Shown: positions 49,281 to 61,982, counted from the first letter of the stretch. The stretch is DNA of 64,000 nucleotides from Embiotoca jacksoni (GCA_022577435.1 JAKOON010000067.1:118501-182500), one strand, 5' to 3'. The notes: generated by a model from the sequence alone, not told the origin. Made by a program: numbers and translations.

Positions 49281-50357
49281 GTTATTTACATATGGCCTTG
49301 ATGCCAGTAAAAGAAACCGATATTTCAACAAAATGACAAAAACAAGTGTCAAAATTCAGTACTGTGCTGCAAACACAGTTTGATTTAAAAAAGAAAAAAA
49401 AGAAAAAAGTAAAATCCAGAAAGTGGGAAAATGACAAAAAGAAACACGTGTTGTGATTACATGTACATGATGCCGTGTCGCACTACTCGTGGGTTTTGTG
49501 TCACATCGTTTTTCTGCTCCAGAACTTGTGCAAATGTAGTGTTTTGCTTTTTGTAAATGGCGTCATCGACTCCCCCCGGAAATCACCATGCGGGAGGTTC
49601 CCGTGCACATGAACACGTAAACAAAATGCAAATTAAACATACGACGCTCTATATATATATATATACATATACATATGTATATATATATACATACACACAC
49701 CGAGACGAGGAGCAGATGCTTTCCGAGGCGAGGGGAGAAGATCCGAGTAATATTTGTCCACTTTAAGTACAGCCATGCATTAGCAGCGTCATCGTCACAC
49801 GTTCTTCGATACGTTTTTTTCTGATAGCTTGCCTTCCTCGTCACACACGTAGCAGTCTTTAAGTATTGGACCACGCACACATGTATGTAAAGTACAGTAC
49901 ATATCGTCTCTCACATTCACCTGCTCGTCACAGAATACACTTTGGAATTAAATGGCTTTTTTGGAGGAAAACAACAACAACAACAACAACAACAACATTC
50001 TAATCCGAATCTTCCCGACTAATCAGATTCTACTTTGTCATAAGGTCGTAAAGCCAGTTAAGTACTCGTCTTTCTCTGGAGAATAGAAAGTTAAAAAAAC
50101 AACAACAAAAACCTCTGACACACGTGTACTGCCGTGTGTTTGTGTGCAACAAGCCTAAGCGGTCTCTTCTATAAATACAGTACGTCTTATATCTCGCTCT
50201 CTCTTCTGACCCCACGTGGCCTACTTAACAAAAATAGAATAAAAAATAACTTTTCATACAATCTAGAAACAAAACTGTGTTGGTTGAACACGAGGGGTGA
50301 GGAGGAGGAGGAGGAGGGAGCCCCCCCCCCCCCCCCCCCCCCCCCGGGAAGAAGCCT
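49196..50357 (-). other. nr1d2: nr1d fragment D 3' UTR
   Basis: About 1.1 kb downstream of the stop codon. It holds TA arrays near 49246-49272 and 49648-49690, (CAA)n at 49968-49996, (GAG)n at 50300-50317 and a run of 25 C at 50321-50345. The AATAAA seen in fragments A-C is changed to AATGAAA in this copy. Confidence 0.55.
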
Positions 50358-50557
50358 TTAAGGGTGCACTTTGAACGAGAGCAGTTCCTCCGAGTGCACG
50401 TTGTTGAGTGAACGCAGCTCGGGCAGTTTGAGCAGCAGCTTGGTGAAGGTGGTGGCCGACTCGTCGCCGTGGTTCTGCATCACCAGGTTTCGCAGCGCCC
50501 GGATCAGTCTGTCCTGCAGGGCCTCCACCGGGTTCAGGTCCTGGATCCCCGAGCGGT
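50358..50557 (-). CDS. nr1d2: nr1d fragment D, last coding exon (end of ligand-binding domain)
   Basis: Encodes the C-terminal helices of a Rev-erb ligand-binding domain, starting DRSGIQDLNPVEALQ and ending HSEELLSFKVHP with TAA. Like Rev-erb receptors, and unlike most nuclear receptors, it stops without an activation helix 12. The His before SEELL corresponds, as I recall, to the heme-ligand His of REV-ERB. The C-terminus is closer to NR1D2 than to NR1D1. The acceptor is CAG, phase 1. Confidence 0.85.
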
Positions 50558-50636
50558 CTGAGACGGAGACGAGACGGAGAGGAGGACACGTTAACACCGG
50601 AGACGCAACAGCAGATCGAAAAAAAATAAATCTTTA

Positions 50637-50705
50637 TATATATCTATATATATATATATATCTATAGATATATATATCTATATATATATATATAGATATA
50701 TATAC
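50637..50705. repeat. TA-rich inverted repeat in nr1d intron
   Basis: Alternating TATATCTATATATA and its complement. It lies between the last two coding exons and could fold into hairpins. Confidence 0.7.
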
Positions 50706-50715
50706 GCGTTCTTAC

Positions 50716-50926
50716 CGGCTGAGACGAGCACCACGGCGGTGAAGAGGCTCATCTCGTCGGCGTCGAGCCGCAGAGCCGCCAGCTTCTCGCTGAACTCGCA
50801 CATGGAGTTGAGCAGCTCGCCGGCGCCCAGCGACCGCAGCGTGTCCAGGCTGTAGCGTTTGCCGCTCAGGAAGGTCACCGTGCGCTCGGCCACGTTGAAC
50901 AGAGAGGCGAACCGGACCATCAGCAC
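50716..50926 (-). CDS. nr1d2: nr1d fragment D, ligand-binding domain exon 2
   Basis: Encodes VLMVRFASLFNVAERTVTFL through EEMSLFTAVVLVSA-like sequence (here DADEMSLFTAVVLVSA). The acceptor CAG and donor gtaag are intact; 211 bp, phase 0 in and phase 1 out. It is open and uninterrupted. The matching exon is deleted in fragments A to C. Confidence 0.85.
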
Positions 50927-51250
50927 CTGGCGGGTCGAGAGAGAGAAGAAGAAGAGTTTGTCATTTGTTTGCAGCACACTGAAGACTGAATAATTCTGAT
51001 GCCGTTTTTTTGTCCGTTCAGCTTTTCAGTGGACGTTATGATGTCACACTAAAAGCTGAAGGTTAGTCAGCGTTTCGGGAGCACCTGATTGAACTACAAC
51101 TAAAATATCTGAAACGACGTCACGGATTTTGTGAAGTCTCTTTTCATTTCCATTCTGTTATCGGAACAAATATTAGTCGGCTCTGTTTGAGGAAGCCGCG
51201 GTCGGCTCGCGCAAAAAACCAACACGGCGCGTCGACGCTCGGCCTCTCAC

Positions 51251-51436
51251 CTCGAAGGTCCCGGCCTTCAGCAGGCTCACTTGGTCGTGCTCGGGGAGGT
51301 CGCGGAAGCCCGGGATCCTCTTGGCGAACTCGACCACCTCCCGCACGGCGGGGGTGAAGCTCATGGAGAACTCCTCCCAGATCTCCTGGCTGGGCTTGCG
51401 GGGGTCCACGTAAGGTGAAGTGTTCATCGGGCAGAC
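51251..51436 (-). CDS. nr1d2: nr1d fragment D, ligand-binding domain exon 1
   Basis: Encodes CPMNTSPYVDPRKPSQEIW and FAKRIPGFRDLPEHDQVSLL, the opening helices and signature of a Rev-erb ligand-binding domain. It is 186 bp, phase 0 on both sides, with acceptor CAG and donor gtgag. The Cys of CPMN is, as I recall, the second heme-ligand residue of REV-ERB. Confidence 0.85.
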
Positions 51437-51548
51437 CTGGAGAACACGGAGGACCTGAGAGTTCATTTCAAGGTAATCGGAAAGCGGTCTGGTGTTCTGC
51501 TGCGAGACGAAGAAACCAACGACTCACCAGGTGTGCTCTGCTGCTCAC

Positions 51549-52249
51549 GCAGCCGGTTGGTCCACGGTAACCACATGAGGCAGTTTGTGTATTGAAGTCA
51601 TGCTGTCTTTGGCTGTCTTCTGACGGTTCACAGCTGGGGGCGCTGCTGAGCTGCTGCTGCTGGTAGACTCCTCTGTCCTCCCTGTAAGCAGAGTTGGTGA
51701 CGTGCTGGCCACCGCTGTAAACTTTGTGCCGGTAGCCGCCCGCCGCCGCGTTGTTGTTGTTCCAGCAGTTCCAGCTCTCCTGCCGCTGCTCCTCCTCCGT
51801 GCGGCCTTCGGCACCCGTCTCCGGGGCGACCGGCGAGGGCGTGGCCTGGCCCCGGCGCGCCGACCTCTGCTGGCCGAACGCGAAGGCGCCTTGGTGCTGC
51901 CTGCTCACCGCCACGACCGCCTCGTCCTCGCCGCTGTCCGACCCGCAGGACGATGCCGAGCTGGAGTTGGTGTCCATGGAAACCACCGACTCAGAGTCCT
52001 GGGCGCACTGCGGGGAGGAGGGGTTGGAGCAGGACGGAGACTCGGAAGCGGCGGAGGAGGAGGAGGAGGAAGAGGACGGCGAGGCGCTGGCGTCTCCGGT
52101 CATGGCCTCCATGGGCAGGGGGGGGCTCTGGTGGCCGTGCAGCATGCTGTGCAGCTGGCTGTTGTTGCTCATCATGTTGTTCATGGCGTTCTGCATCTCC
52201 AGCAGCATCCTCTGCTTCTCTCTCTTCGGGATGCGACCAAACCTGACGG
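51549..52249 (-). CDS. nr1d2: nr1d fragment D, complete hinge exon
   Basis: 701 bp, open throughout. It starts with the segment after the second zinc finger (RFGRIPKREKQRMLLEMQ) and continues with NAMNNMMSNNSQLHSMLHG, a Ser run, an acidic Ser-rich stretch and a TQTASCGYRGPTGC end before donor gtgag. With the three exons to its left it forms an open frame of about 431 codons (hinge plus ligand-binding domain). The exons for the N-terminal and DNA-binding domains should lie to the right on this strand, but lectin sequence begins there instead. It is either a truncated receptor copy or, if transcribed from a cryptic start, a DNA-binding-deficient protein. Confidence 0.85.
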
Positions 52250-52395
52250 CTGAGAGAGAGAAAAAAAAAAATGACAGATGTTAGTTTGACGAATTAAGGA
52301 GCACGAAAAGAATCAACAGGTTGTTGTACTGTGGACCGACAGATGGGGAAAAAATGAACGTGACTAACATGATCTACTCTGTCTTCTGAAACTAA
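52250..52395. other. Founding nr1d-lectin junction, copy 4
   Basis: Same nr1d intron remnant and breakpoint as 13382-13523, next to the only receptor copy with an intact ligand-binding domain. Confidence 0.75.
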
Positions 52396-52478
52396 ATGTG
52401 TGTTTGGAAACATCACCATCTTCACACAACCAATGCTATGGTTCTTCTGACACTAACTTTACTTTTCTGTCACTGTAG

Positions 52479-53593
52479 CTGCAAATCCTTCGGGCCAGAA
52501 AACATATACTCTAATTACCAATGGAGTGACATGGGAGGATGCCCAGACGTACTGCAGAACACACCACACAGAGCTGGCTATGATTGAAAATGATGAAGAA
52601 AACACACAGGTGATGTCAGTTAACTCTATACATGAAGTGTGGATTGGTTTGTACCGGGTACCGTGGAGGTGGTCGGACAAGACCAACAGCTCCTTCACAA
52701 ACTGGATTAGTGGACAGCCAAATAATTACGGTAACCAGCACTGTGTAACTGAGAATTCAGACCATGGTTGGCTTGAAGAGAACTGTAACAAGGAACACTC
52801 CTTCTGGTGCTATAAAGATGAAAAGAAATACAAACCTTATAGATACATTTCTCTCATTTTCTTTTGCAATACAATAATGACTCTTTCCTTTGTTTGTGAT
52901 CACGTGTTTGACCGTCCAGATCTAAGAGTGAAGACGACCATGGTGAGGATGAAGATTCACTCTACTGCTGACCTTTCAGATCCAGCTACTAAAGCTCAGA
53001 TCCTAAAGCAGGTAAAGGTCATTACAATATTCTCTGGTTCCACAGGCCTCAGACTTCACGTTTACACCTCAGGTATCAGAGCGACAAGGGTTCGATTTCA
53101 GACGTCAGACAAGAGTCTTTAAGTTTCAAGTGTCAGATTACCGAATCGGGCTTCAGGCTTCTGACCAAAAGTATCAGATCTGAGATGTCAGAGCTGAAGA
53201 ATCAGATTGAAGTTACTGAGGGCAGGTATCACGTGACCTCAGACAAATGTGTACTACATTAACATTAAACAAAATGATCAAAAAGAGCCTTGACTATGTA
53301 CTCTGATAACTCCCAGTCCTCAAGTGAATCTGTGCTCCATCAGCAAAAATAACATCAAATTAATAACATTTTAATTGTACGTTATGTTCCATTAATACTA
53401 ATTATTTTATGTTTCAGGAAGTTAGATTCCCCAAAACACTACTGTCACTTTTATTCCTTCTCAGCTCAGTGCAGTGCTAACCAACAAGGGTTTACTGAAC
53501 GACTTCAAACTGAGGTGGACGTTTCAACCCCAAAAAGAAAACAAGGAGCAGACCGAGATGAAGCCAATGGATGAAGACATCTCTTGTAACTGA
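52479..53593 (+). pseudogene. Lectin locus 9: 5'-truncated, read-through form
   Basis: CRD B 52479-52817 (QPN, WLE, Arg to Thr in NSSFTNW), tail exon 1 52920-53011, tail exon 2 53465-53593. The donor is AT and the former intron is open and in frame, as in loci 3 and 7. There is no upstream in-frame ATG, signal exon or CRD A. Confidence 0.75.
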
Positions 53594-54569
53594 TAATATT
53601 TACAAGCTAAAAAGGTGGAATACATGAAATTATTAGTAATGTAGCTGGAAGTCTTTTATATTCAAATCATCATCTTGATATCGTCATTTTTAACGTAGGT
53701 AGAAGACTTTGTTAACCAAATGAGTTTGTTTTGTAAAACAAAACACGTTGTCATCTTCACTTGCTCCCTGTTTTTACTAAATCTCGTAGTGCCTGACGTG
53801 TGTTAGGATCATTATTTTCTTATTATCAGAGTGAAGCAATGGGGTATACTAAACTGTATTTAATTCTGGTATTTATTTCTAGTTTATTACACGTGACATT
53901 GAGTTACTAGCACACTGGCTGTGGTCTGAATTCTCAGCTGCACAATGCTGCTGTTAGAAGCTTTCTGTGAATACATATTTTTGATCGTTACCTTTAAAAT
54001 GTTTCAACTGTCTTTTCAGGACACCTTTAGACATCTTTGTACAAAAGGTTTTGGGCCAATTAGTTGGGCCCTATTTTAATCTCCTTTTGCGCAACACAGG
54101 TGCGCACAAGATGCAAGAAGGTGTGGCAGACTTCTTAAGTTTTTTGATGAACACAAATACAGGTGCTACTCTGCTACATTTTGCTGGAGGTGCAAACCTC
54201 TAACATCATTTGACATGGTGTAGAATTGCATCATTTTCCTGTAATGTTAGCTGATGTACATTTGATGTTATATTGAGCTCGTTTGCAGAGTGGAGTTCAA
54301 AAGAAAATACACAGATGACGGCTGCACGAGTGATCTTTTTTTTCATTTTTTTTAACCTGTATCCAGGAATTATAATGTATGTAGCTCAGGATTTAATGTT
54401 TGTTGGTAATGGTAAACATGGACGGGAAACATGTCATCTTACCGTTATCAGATTGTCAATTTGAATATTCAAATATAGTCATGCAAAAATGCTGCAGTGT
54501 CAAGCTGGAAACTTTTGAGATCAGCAGAATTTTTATGTTGAAAAGAGCGACTCCAGCTTTGGCTGATTT

Positions 54570-54750
54570 GAAAGAAAGGGAGGTACAATATCATTTTAAA
54601 ACTGGGATAGTCGCTCATATTTTCAGAAAATCTCTCCAAGGAGACATCTGCTGTGTTCCAAATCGCATTACAGATAGTCACTTAAGTAATTTGAGTGCAT
54701 AAGTGTGTTCATATTGTCAAGTATAAAAAGATTTGCAGTAAACGATGAGC
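54570..54750. repeat. Dispersed ~185-bp repeat
   Basis: Counterpart of 15700-15880. Confidence 0.55.
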
Positions 54751-54912
54751 AAACCCCGAACATAATTTTACATAGTTTAGAATTGCATCATTTTCATGTC
54801 ATGTTAGCTGATGTACATTTAATGTTATATTGAGCTCGTTTGCCGAGTGGAGTTCAAATGAAAATACACAGATCTTTTTCAGGTGTATCACTGACAAGAA
54901 ATGATTTTGTAT

Positions 54913-55481
54913 GTAGCTCGGGAAACTGGGCAGCCTGGAAAAGGTGGTGGAGAGGAGGATACTGAAGAAATTATTATCCATATTGAATAATCTGGACCAG
55001 CCTCTTCACCACCTGCTGCAGGGACAGCGGAGCACTTTCTCCAATAAACTCCTTCAGCTCCGATGTCACAAGGACAGATACAGGAGATCATTCCTGATAC
55101 AGGACATCATTCCTGATACAGGAGATCATTCCTGATACAGGAGATCATTCCTGATACAGGAGATCATTCCTGATACAGGACATCATTCCTGATACAGGAG
55201 ATCATTCCTGCCCACTGCAATAAGACTGTACAATAACTCACCTCTGGCCAAATCAATCTCACAACAATAATGCCGTTGGTTGTTTGTTTTCTTCTTTGTT
55301 GTTTGTTTAGATCCTTGCACTATTGTTTAGTTAGTTTTAATTTCATTTAATTATTCTATGTTATTGTATATATTGTGCATTTTTTATACTTTATATTTTT
55401 ACTCTGTTGTTTTATTGCTTTCCTGTACCTATCATGCTGCTGTATCGAAAACATTTATCCTTGTGTGATTAATAAAGTAAC
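54913..55481 (+). mobile_element. Retroelement-like 3' fragment, unit 5
   Basis: Counterpart of 16042-16667, shorter because the minisatellite has fewer repeats. Confidence 0.5.
55077..55209. repeat. 19-bp minisatellite, 7 repeats, unit 5
   Basis: Seven copies with variant map GCGGGCG. Confidence 0.95.
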
Positions 55482-56252
55482 TATTTCATGTTTGTTGGTG
55501 ATGGTAAACATTGGAGAAAAAAAATCTCTTCTCACCTTTATCAAATTAGCTATTTGGATATTCAAATATAGTCATGCAAAAATGCTGCAGTTTCAAGCTG
55601 GAAACTTTTGAGATCAGCAGACAGTTTGCGTCGACACGACTGACTGCAACTTCGCCTGATTTGCCACTGCCATCAGTTAAAATGACAAACTTTATACATG
55701 TAAGTATATCTTCTATTAGCATTGGTTTAACTGTTATCTTCTTGCTTTTAAAATCATCATTATTGTTATTATTTCTGTTAGTCATAGAAATGCAGTCATA
55801 ATTTTTGCACTAATAGTAGTAGCAGCAGCAATGGAACTGACCTGTTTTACCTACTGTTACAATAAATATACCATCATTTATATTATCAAGCAATTACATC
55901 CAAAGTTCAATATATTTCATTCATATTAATTTACCAAATCTCAAATTTTCATCGACATTTATTTTAGTTTGAAGTTGTGTAATTCAACCTTTTGGCAAAC
56001 CTCCAGTTTTCTGGCGTGAACATTCAATCTCATAAAGGAATTTTGAAACTTGAATTTCAATAACTACAAAAAACAACTACTTTAATTTCAAACTCATATA
56101 AACTCAGAAACTTCATGAATACTAGAAAAAGTTTACAACCATGATCAAGTGAATTCAAAATGTAGTCTTGCATGTATGTATTAGTTTTAAGGTGGATTTT
56201 GATTGAATGGCTGCTGTCCAGGTAAATGTGTTGTTCTGTTGTTCTTTCTTTT

Positions 56253-56297
56253 AGTTTTCAGTGACGTCATCAGTGCATTTGACTTTTGTCTTCTTGG
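56253..56297 (+). pseudogene. Signal-peptide exon without ATG, locus 10
   Basis: Same loss as at 17440-17484. Confidence 0.7.
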
Positions 56298-56908
56298 GTA
56301 AGAGTCAAAGTTCCTTCACAAAACTTTATGGTGATGGTTGTTGGTTTGTAGAAATCATATAGTTCAGAGTCTTCTATTGAATTATAGAGCTGAGAAAGAC
56401 CGGCCCGGAGGAGAAAGTTAATTTACAGAAGTGCAGTGAACTCAACCAAAGTCTAACCATTAACCTCATTCATAATTTAGTGCTGATTTAAAACCTTGGG
56501 AGCATTAATTATAGATACAAAGCATATGCGTACAGAAACCCTTAACCAGCTCACATTTAAAAGCGTCTTCAGTTTAGAAAAACATTTTGTCATCACATCC
56601 ATACCAGACTCATAGAGATATGTGTGAAAGTTGTCTGTGAACATATTCTCACTTGAAGTTTTGTTTATTCAAATGACCACAAACTACTACATGTTACGTT
56701 TGGTTATGGCTTTGGAGGTCTGTTAGCAGTTCACAGTGGGAAATTGGTGGCAGTCGGGTATATATACAGACGATCGTAAAGTCTTTTTATCATGTTAATC
56801 CAGCCATGGTCTAAGGACAAAAATATGGTGTTTTAGAACAACTTTGTAATACATGATTAAAAAACCATGTACAGCCACACTGGAACAGTTAAGGAAAGGT
56901 TCCCATCA

Positions 56909-57100
56909 TGAAGAAAGGGAGGAGTAATATCATTTAAAAAATTGTATACCGGCTAATATTTTCAGAGCATCTCTCCAAGGAGACATCTGCTGTTTTCCAA
57001 ATCACATTACAGGTAGTCACTTCAGTATTTTGAATGCATAAGTGTGTTCAAACGTTCAGATATATAAAACATGCAGTAAACGATGAGTATCCTGATGGTG
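56909..57100. repeat. Dispersed ~185-bp repeat in intron 1 of locus 10
   Basis: Counterpart of 18098-18286. Confidence 0.55.
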
Positions 57101-58036
57101 TACTTGAACGGTCCAGAAATATATAGTGTGAGGTGAGATGACGCATCCGTCTCACCTCTTTAAAAACTAACATTGTAGCTGCTACTACTTGTAGCTGTAG
57201 CTGTTGTGGAAAACCACAAAAAGGGCTGATTTTCACCACAATGCTGCTGTTGGTCAGAAACAATGTTTACTATATTTCCATTTAGTAGCGGCGGTGCACA
57301 GCTGTTAAAATAGGACCGCCGCTGCTGCAAAGGTCTTTTTTTGAGGATTTTGAGGAGAGGAGGTGATTTCTCCGTCTGGTCTCTTTAAGAACTAACATCA
57401 TATTATTTTGCACAACGGACGTTTCACAAAAAGATGAATATGTATCTAAACTTTGCACTGAGCTGAAAATGAGAGCAAAACAATTCTATCAACGAGTGAT
57501 CACGTTTTCAGGATTCTTAAACACCGAAGCGAAAACTGTCGTGGAGCTTCTCGTGAGTGGCACATAGTAAAATTACAGCAAATACACTCATCTGGAAGGA
57601 GAACGAGGAGACACAACCTCCGTATATGTAATAAATCAGCAATTTTAAACTTTCCAAATAAAACAAAACAGCCACCCTCGGAGCTGAATAGATAAAACTC
57701 GTCTGTATGTACAGCTGGCTGTGAGGCGAGTGTACAGACCGTCTACAAAGTGCAACACTGAAGACAAGCAAAAAAAGTGATTTGTTAAAAAAATATTTAA
57801 TTTATTAAAATATATATTTTAAAGAGTGTACTCATTGGAGAACATGACTTAGAACACAGCAAATGATAGTGTTGCACGGGGTTGTGTACTTGGAAATACC
57901 TCAAACAGTAAAGTAATAGATCATGAACTTATTAGTATTATTAAATGAACAGGATTTAAAAATGATTCAGACGAACCATTCAGAATACAAAATCAATGTT
58001 TCACAGTTAAATATGCTCTCTATCATCAACCTCCAG

Positions 58037-60823
58037 GATTTGGCTTCACTTCCTGCTCTCCTGACAACTTTCGTGAATACCACCATGTCAACTCAAAAAT
58101 GAACTGGAACGATGCACAGCATTACTGCAGAGTGAAACACACCGACCTGGCGACCTTTGAAAGTATGGATGACATTAACAGGCTAAACAGGCCTAGTGGT
58201 GAGACCGGATCTGCATGGATCGGACTGACTGATGACCCAAAATCCTGGAGAGGAGTTATGGGCAATGATGCAAACTCCTGGAGATGGTCGGGGACTGGTA
58301 AAACAAGTACAACTAGTTACCACAAGTGGAATCCAGGGGAACCAGATAATTATCATGGAAATGAAGCCTGTGTCAAAATGTTGAAAGTTGGAACATGGAG
58401 TGATATTAATTGCAAGACAACAATGTATTTTGTTTGTTACCAAGGTAAGAAACATTTTGCGTTTATATTGTGTTTTATGAAACTGCTCTCTGTTGCTGAA
58501 AGTTTTGAGACTGTTTGGATCTGGTCAAAGTGAGTGGTATATAGCACCTTCAATGATATCACAGTGTAATGACACATTATACTTAAATTCAACATGACTA
58601 CAGTAAGGTGAGATGTTGTTTACAGATGATTGTAGCCACCAACTAAACATCTAGTTGATTATTGCTGATTCTATAAAGACAAGAAGTAACACTGTCAAAA
58701 GTCCTCTTTGTTTACTTTTTATGGCTGCACACTGGTGATCAGGCTGTATGTACTTAAGTACGTCTGTATGTTCTATTAATGTGAAAACATTATTTCATAA
58801 CCACTCATCTCCAGATAACCCAAATGTATGTTTTCAAACACCAACAACTTCACACAACTACTGCTATGGTTCATCTCACACTAGCTTTACTTTTCTTCTG
58901 TTGCAGCTGTAAATTTTTCGGGCCAGAAAACATATACTCTAATTACCAATGGAGTGACATGGGAGGATGCCCAGACGTACTGCAGAACACACCACACAGA
59001 GCTGGCTATGATTGAGAATGATCAGGAAAACACACAGGTGATGTCACTTATGTCAACAAATGAAGTGTGGATTGGTTTGTACCGGGTACCGTGGAGGTGG
59101 TCGGACAAGACCAACAGCTCCTTCAGAAACTGGAAGAGTGGAGAGCCAAATAACTATGGTGGTTTAGAGTCCTGTGCAGCTGAGAATTCAGACCATAGTT
59201 GGAATGATGAGAACTGTAACAAGGAACACTCCTTCTGGTGCTATAAAGGTGAAAAGAAATATAAACCTTGGAAATACATTTCTCTCATTTTTTTTTTTTT
59301 AAATGCAATAGTTACTCTATCCTTGGTTTGTGATCATGTGTTTGTTTGACTGTCCAGATCTAAGAGTGAAGAAGACAATGGTGAGGATGAAGATGCACTC
59401 TACTGCTGATCTTTCAGATCCATTTATTCAGGCTCAGATCCTACAGAAGGTAAATCTCACTCCCATATTCTCTGGTTCTCTCATGCAAAAGCACAGAAAC
59501 AATTCTGGACCATCCTCCAGACTTCCACATCAGATGATAGGATTCAGTGTGAAGGTTTCAGGCGTCATGTTTACACTTCATACTGTAGTCGTCAAGTTTC
59601 AGATATCGGACTTCAATATCAGACATCAGACTTCTGTTCTGCTCTTCTGCTCCTTGTTTTGGTGCTCAATAATACACACATGAGAATAGTAATAATTTCC
59701 TCCTATTAGGAATTTGATTGAAATGTTGTCATAACCAGGGTATGAATTATTGAGTTTTGGTCACAAAGGTGTTTAATGAGGTCACAGTTACCTTCGCTGA
59801 TGAGTATGAGTCAGTGAGGTGACTCCGGCCTTGACCTATGACCCCCAAAATCGTATCAGTTCATCCTAAAGTCTAAGTGAATGTTTTTGCCAACCTTTAA
59901 AAAAGCCCTTTAAGGATTCCTGAAATATTACATTCACAAGAATGAGGAAGATGTGAAGTTACAGTGATCCTGAGCTTTGATGCCAAGTGAGTAATTGTGC
60001 TATATATGAAAAAGTTCAATTCAGCCGTTTCTGAGATATCCTTTTAATGATAATGGCTCGAATTGGGTTTACAGCAAAAACTAAAAGGACATAAACAATG
60101 TATTAATTGTACATTATGTTACATTACTCCTTTAATTAGTTTCTGCTTCATGAAGTTAGAGTTCACTTTTATCATTTTTATTCCCTCTCAGCTCGGTGAA
60201 TTGATAACCAACAAGACTCTACTGAATGACTTCAAACTGAGGTGGAATATTCAACCCAAAAAAGAAAACAAGGAGCAGACAATGATGAAGCCAATGGATG
60301 AAGACATCCCGTGTGATGGGTAATATTTACAAGCTATAAACGTAGAATACATGAAACTATGATTAATGTAGATAGATGACTTTGATATTCAAATCATCAT
60401 CTTGATAGCGTCGTTCTCCCTGACAGATTATAAATAAATGAATAAAGAAACGCTGAATTTGATCGAAGATACTTGGCCGGCCGTCAATATACCTGGGTGA
60501 CCCGTTCAAGAAAGTCTATAGAAGAGATACACTGCATGTTGTTTCAACCTTCCACAATCTACTCAGAACTGGGTCGTGGGCTACTGGTAGTTCACAAGGT
60601 ACAGGTTGGAGACCTCTGACTTTAACAGTACTGTCACTTTTATTTCCTCCAGCTAGGTGCAGTGATAACCAACAAGACTCTACTGAATGACTTCAAACTG
60701 AGGTGGAAGATTCAACCCAAAAAAGAAAACAAGGGGAAGAGAATGATGAAGCCAATGGATGAAGACATCCTGGGTGATGGGTATAATTTACAAGCTATAA
60801 AGGTAGAATACATGGAACTATGA
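58037..60823 (+). CDS. Lectin locus 10: two-domain C-type lectin with two intact last exons, start codon not found
   Basis: Exons: CRD A 58037-58444, CRD B 58907-59248, tail exon 1 59358-59449, then tail exon 2 as 60192-60323 (TAA) or 60653-60823 (TGA); both are intact. CRD A (EPD, WSD) is almost the same as in locus 8. CRD B (EPN, Glu before Cys, WND) is almost the same as in locus 4, so the gene is a mosaic of two neighbours. Poly(A) signals lie at 60433, 60441 and 61387. The signal exon at 56253-56297 lacks ATG. If a start is supplied from elsewhere, the protein would carry one full mannose-type site in CRD B. Confidence 0.7.
59760..60060. repeat. Interspersed repeat with DR1 motif, locus 10
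   Basis: Counterpart of 9440-9730; TGACCTATGACCC at 59832-59844. Confidence 0.5.
60433..60446 (+). promoter_or_regulatory. Proximal poly(A) signals, locus 10
   Basis: AATAAA at 60433-60438 and 60441-60446. A distal AATAAA lies at 61387-61392. Confidence 0.55.
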
Positions 60824-61845
60824 TTAATGTAGATAGATGCTTTGGATATCCAGTTCCAGTAAATAATACTGTAAAACAAAACATGTTGTCATCTTAACTT
60901 ATCTTAACCTCATTTGCTGGCTTGACTCAGATATGATATAATCAGGGTACCAACTTGGCTTTTCCCATTTGGTAAGAAGTTGTTTCTTTATGAAATGCTT
61001 TAAAATGTGATTAAAAAAAAACTTTTAACTGCTGTTTTGTAACTGTAACATACACATCACATGCACATATGAACATACACTCTCATCCATCATCAAACTC
61101 ATGTTTTTGTTTTGCTTTTCTATTAATATTATTGTTTTTGATATTGTTGTCGTAAACATTTTGTTTTTATTTGATTTTCATTAGTTTTATGTAGTCATAA
61201 TATTTCTGTACTGTATATCCTTTGTGTTTTCTGTTACTTTGTGAACTAAAAATTACCTGGGTGGAGGCTTTCAAGAGGCTCATTTACTTTTTTGCCTTTC
61301 TCTGCTCTGTATGGTATCTTTTTTTCATCTTTGTAATATTTGTCTTTTCAAAATTGTGCAAAATGAATCTTGCTCAGGAAAAAATGAATAAAGTGAACTA
61401 GATGATATGGCACTCTTGTGAATAATTACATGAAGTATCTTGCACATTTGATCAGTAACTAAACTTCAGACAGAGATGTCGTGTTTTGCTGCCCTCTCTG
61501 GTGGGACGACCTTTGCCAAACTCATTTTTATGAAGACATACTATATTATGACCTTTTTTTGTTGACATAGTATTGTATGACATTTTTAGAACATTTTTGA
61601 CAACCTACTATAGATGACACTTTTTGGACATTTTGGACGGTATTTGTAAGACATTTTTTTTAAAGCAATACTAAAGTATAACATTTTTTTGACGACATAC
61701 TAAAGAATGACATTTTTTGGACATCCCTGAAGACATACTGTCATATGACTTTTTTGGGGGGTGTCTTTTTTAGACTTTCTTGATGACATTCTATAGCATG
61801 ACTTTTTTATCAACTTTTCAACGACATTTTTTTGGACATTTCCGG

Positions 61846-61982
61846 CAATATATAGATAGATATACTTTATTGATCACACAAGCCCATTTTTTTTTAAACA
61901 TTTGTTCTCTTCCCATCAGGGGATTGAACTTCGGTCTCCTTTTTGGAAGGCAGGGACGCTCAACCCTGTACTACAATGAGCC
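61846..61982 (-). mobile_element. SINE-like element a, unit 5
   Basis: Counterpart of 10938-11073. Confidence 0.6.

Larger units (their letters stand above)
38426..52395. repeat. Tandem unit 4 (type I), with the longest nr1d module
   Basis: Same order as unit 2. It is about 1.7-1.9 kb longer because nr1d fragment D keeps its last three coding exons and their introns. Confidence 0.85.
53594..56252. other. Type I intergenic block, unit 5
   Basis: Matches 14724-17439; no gene is seen. Confidence 0.6.
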
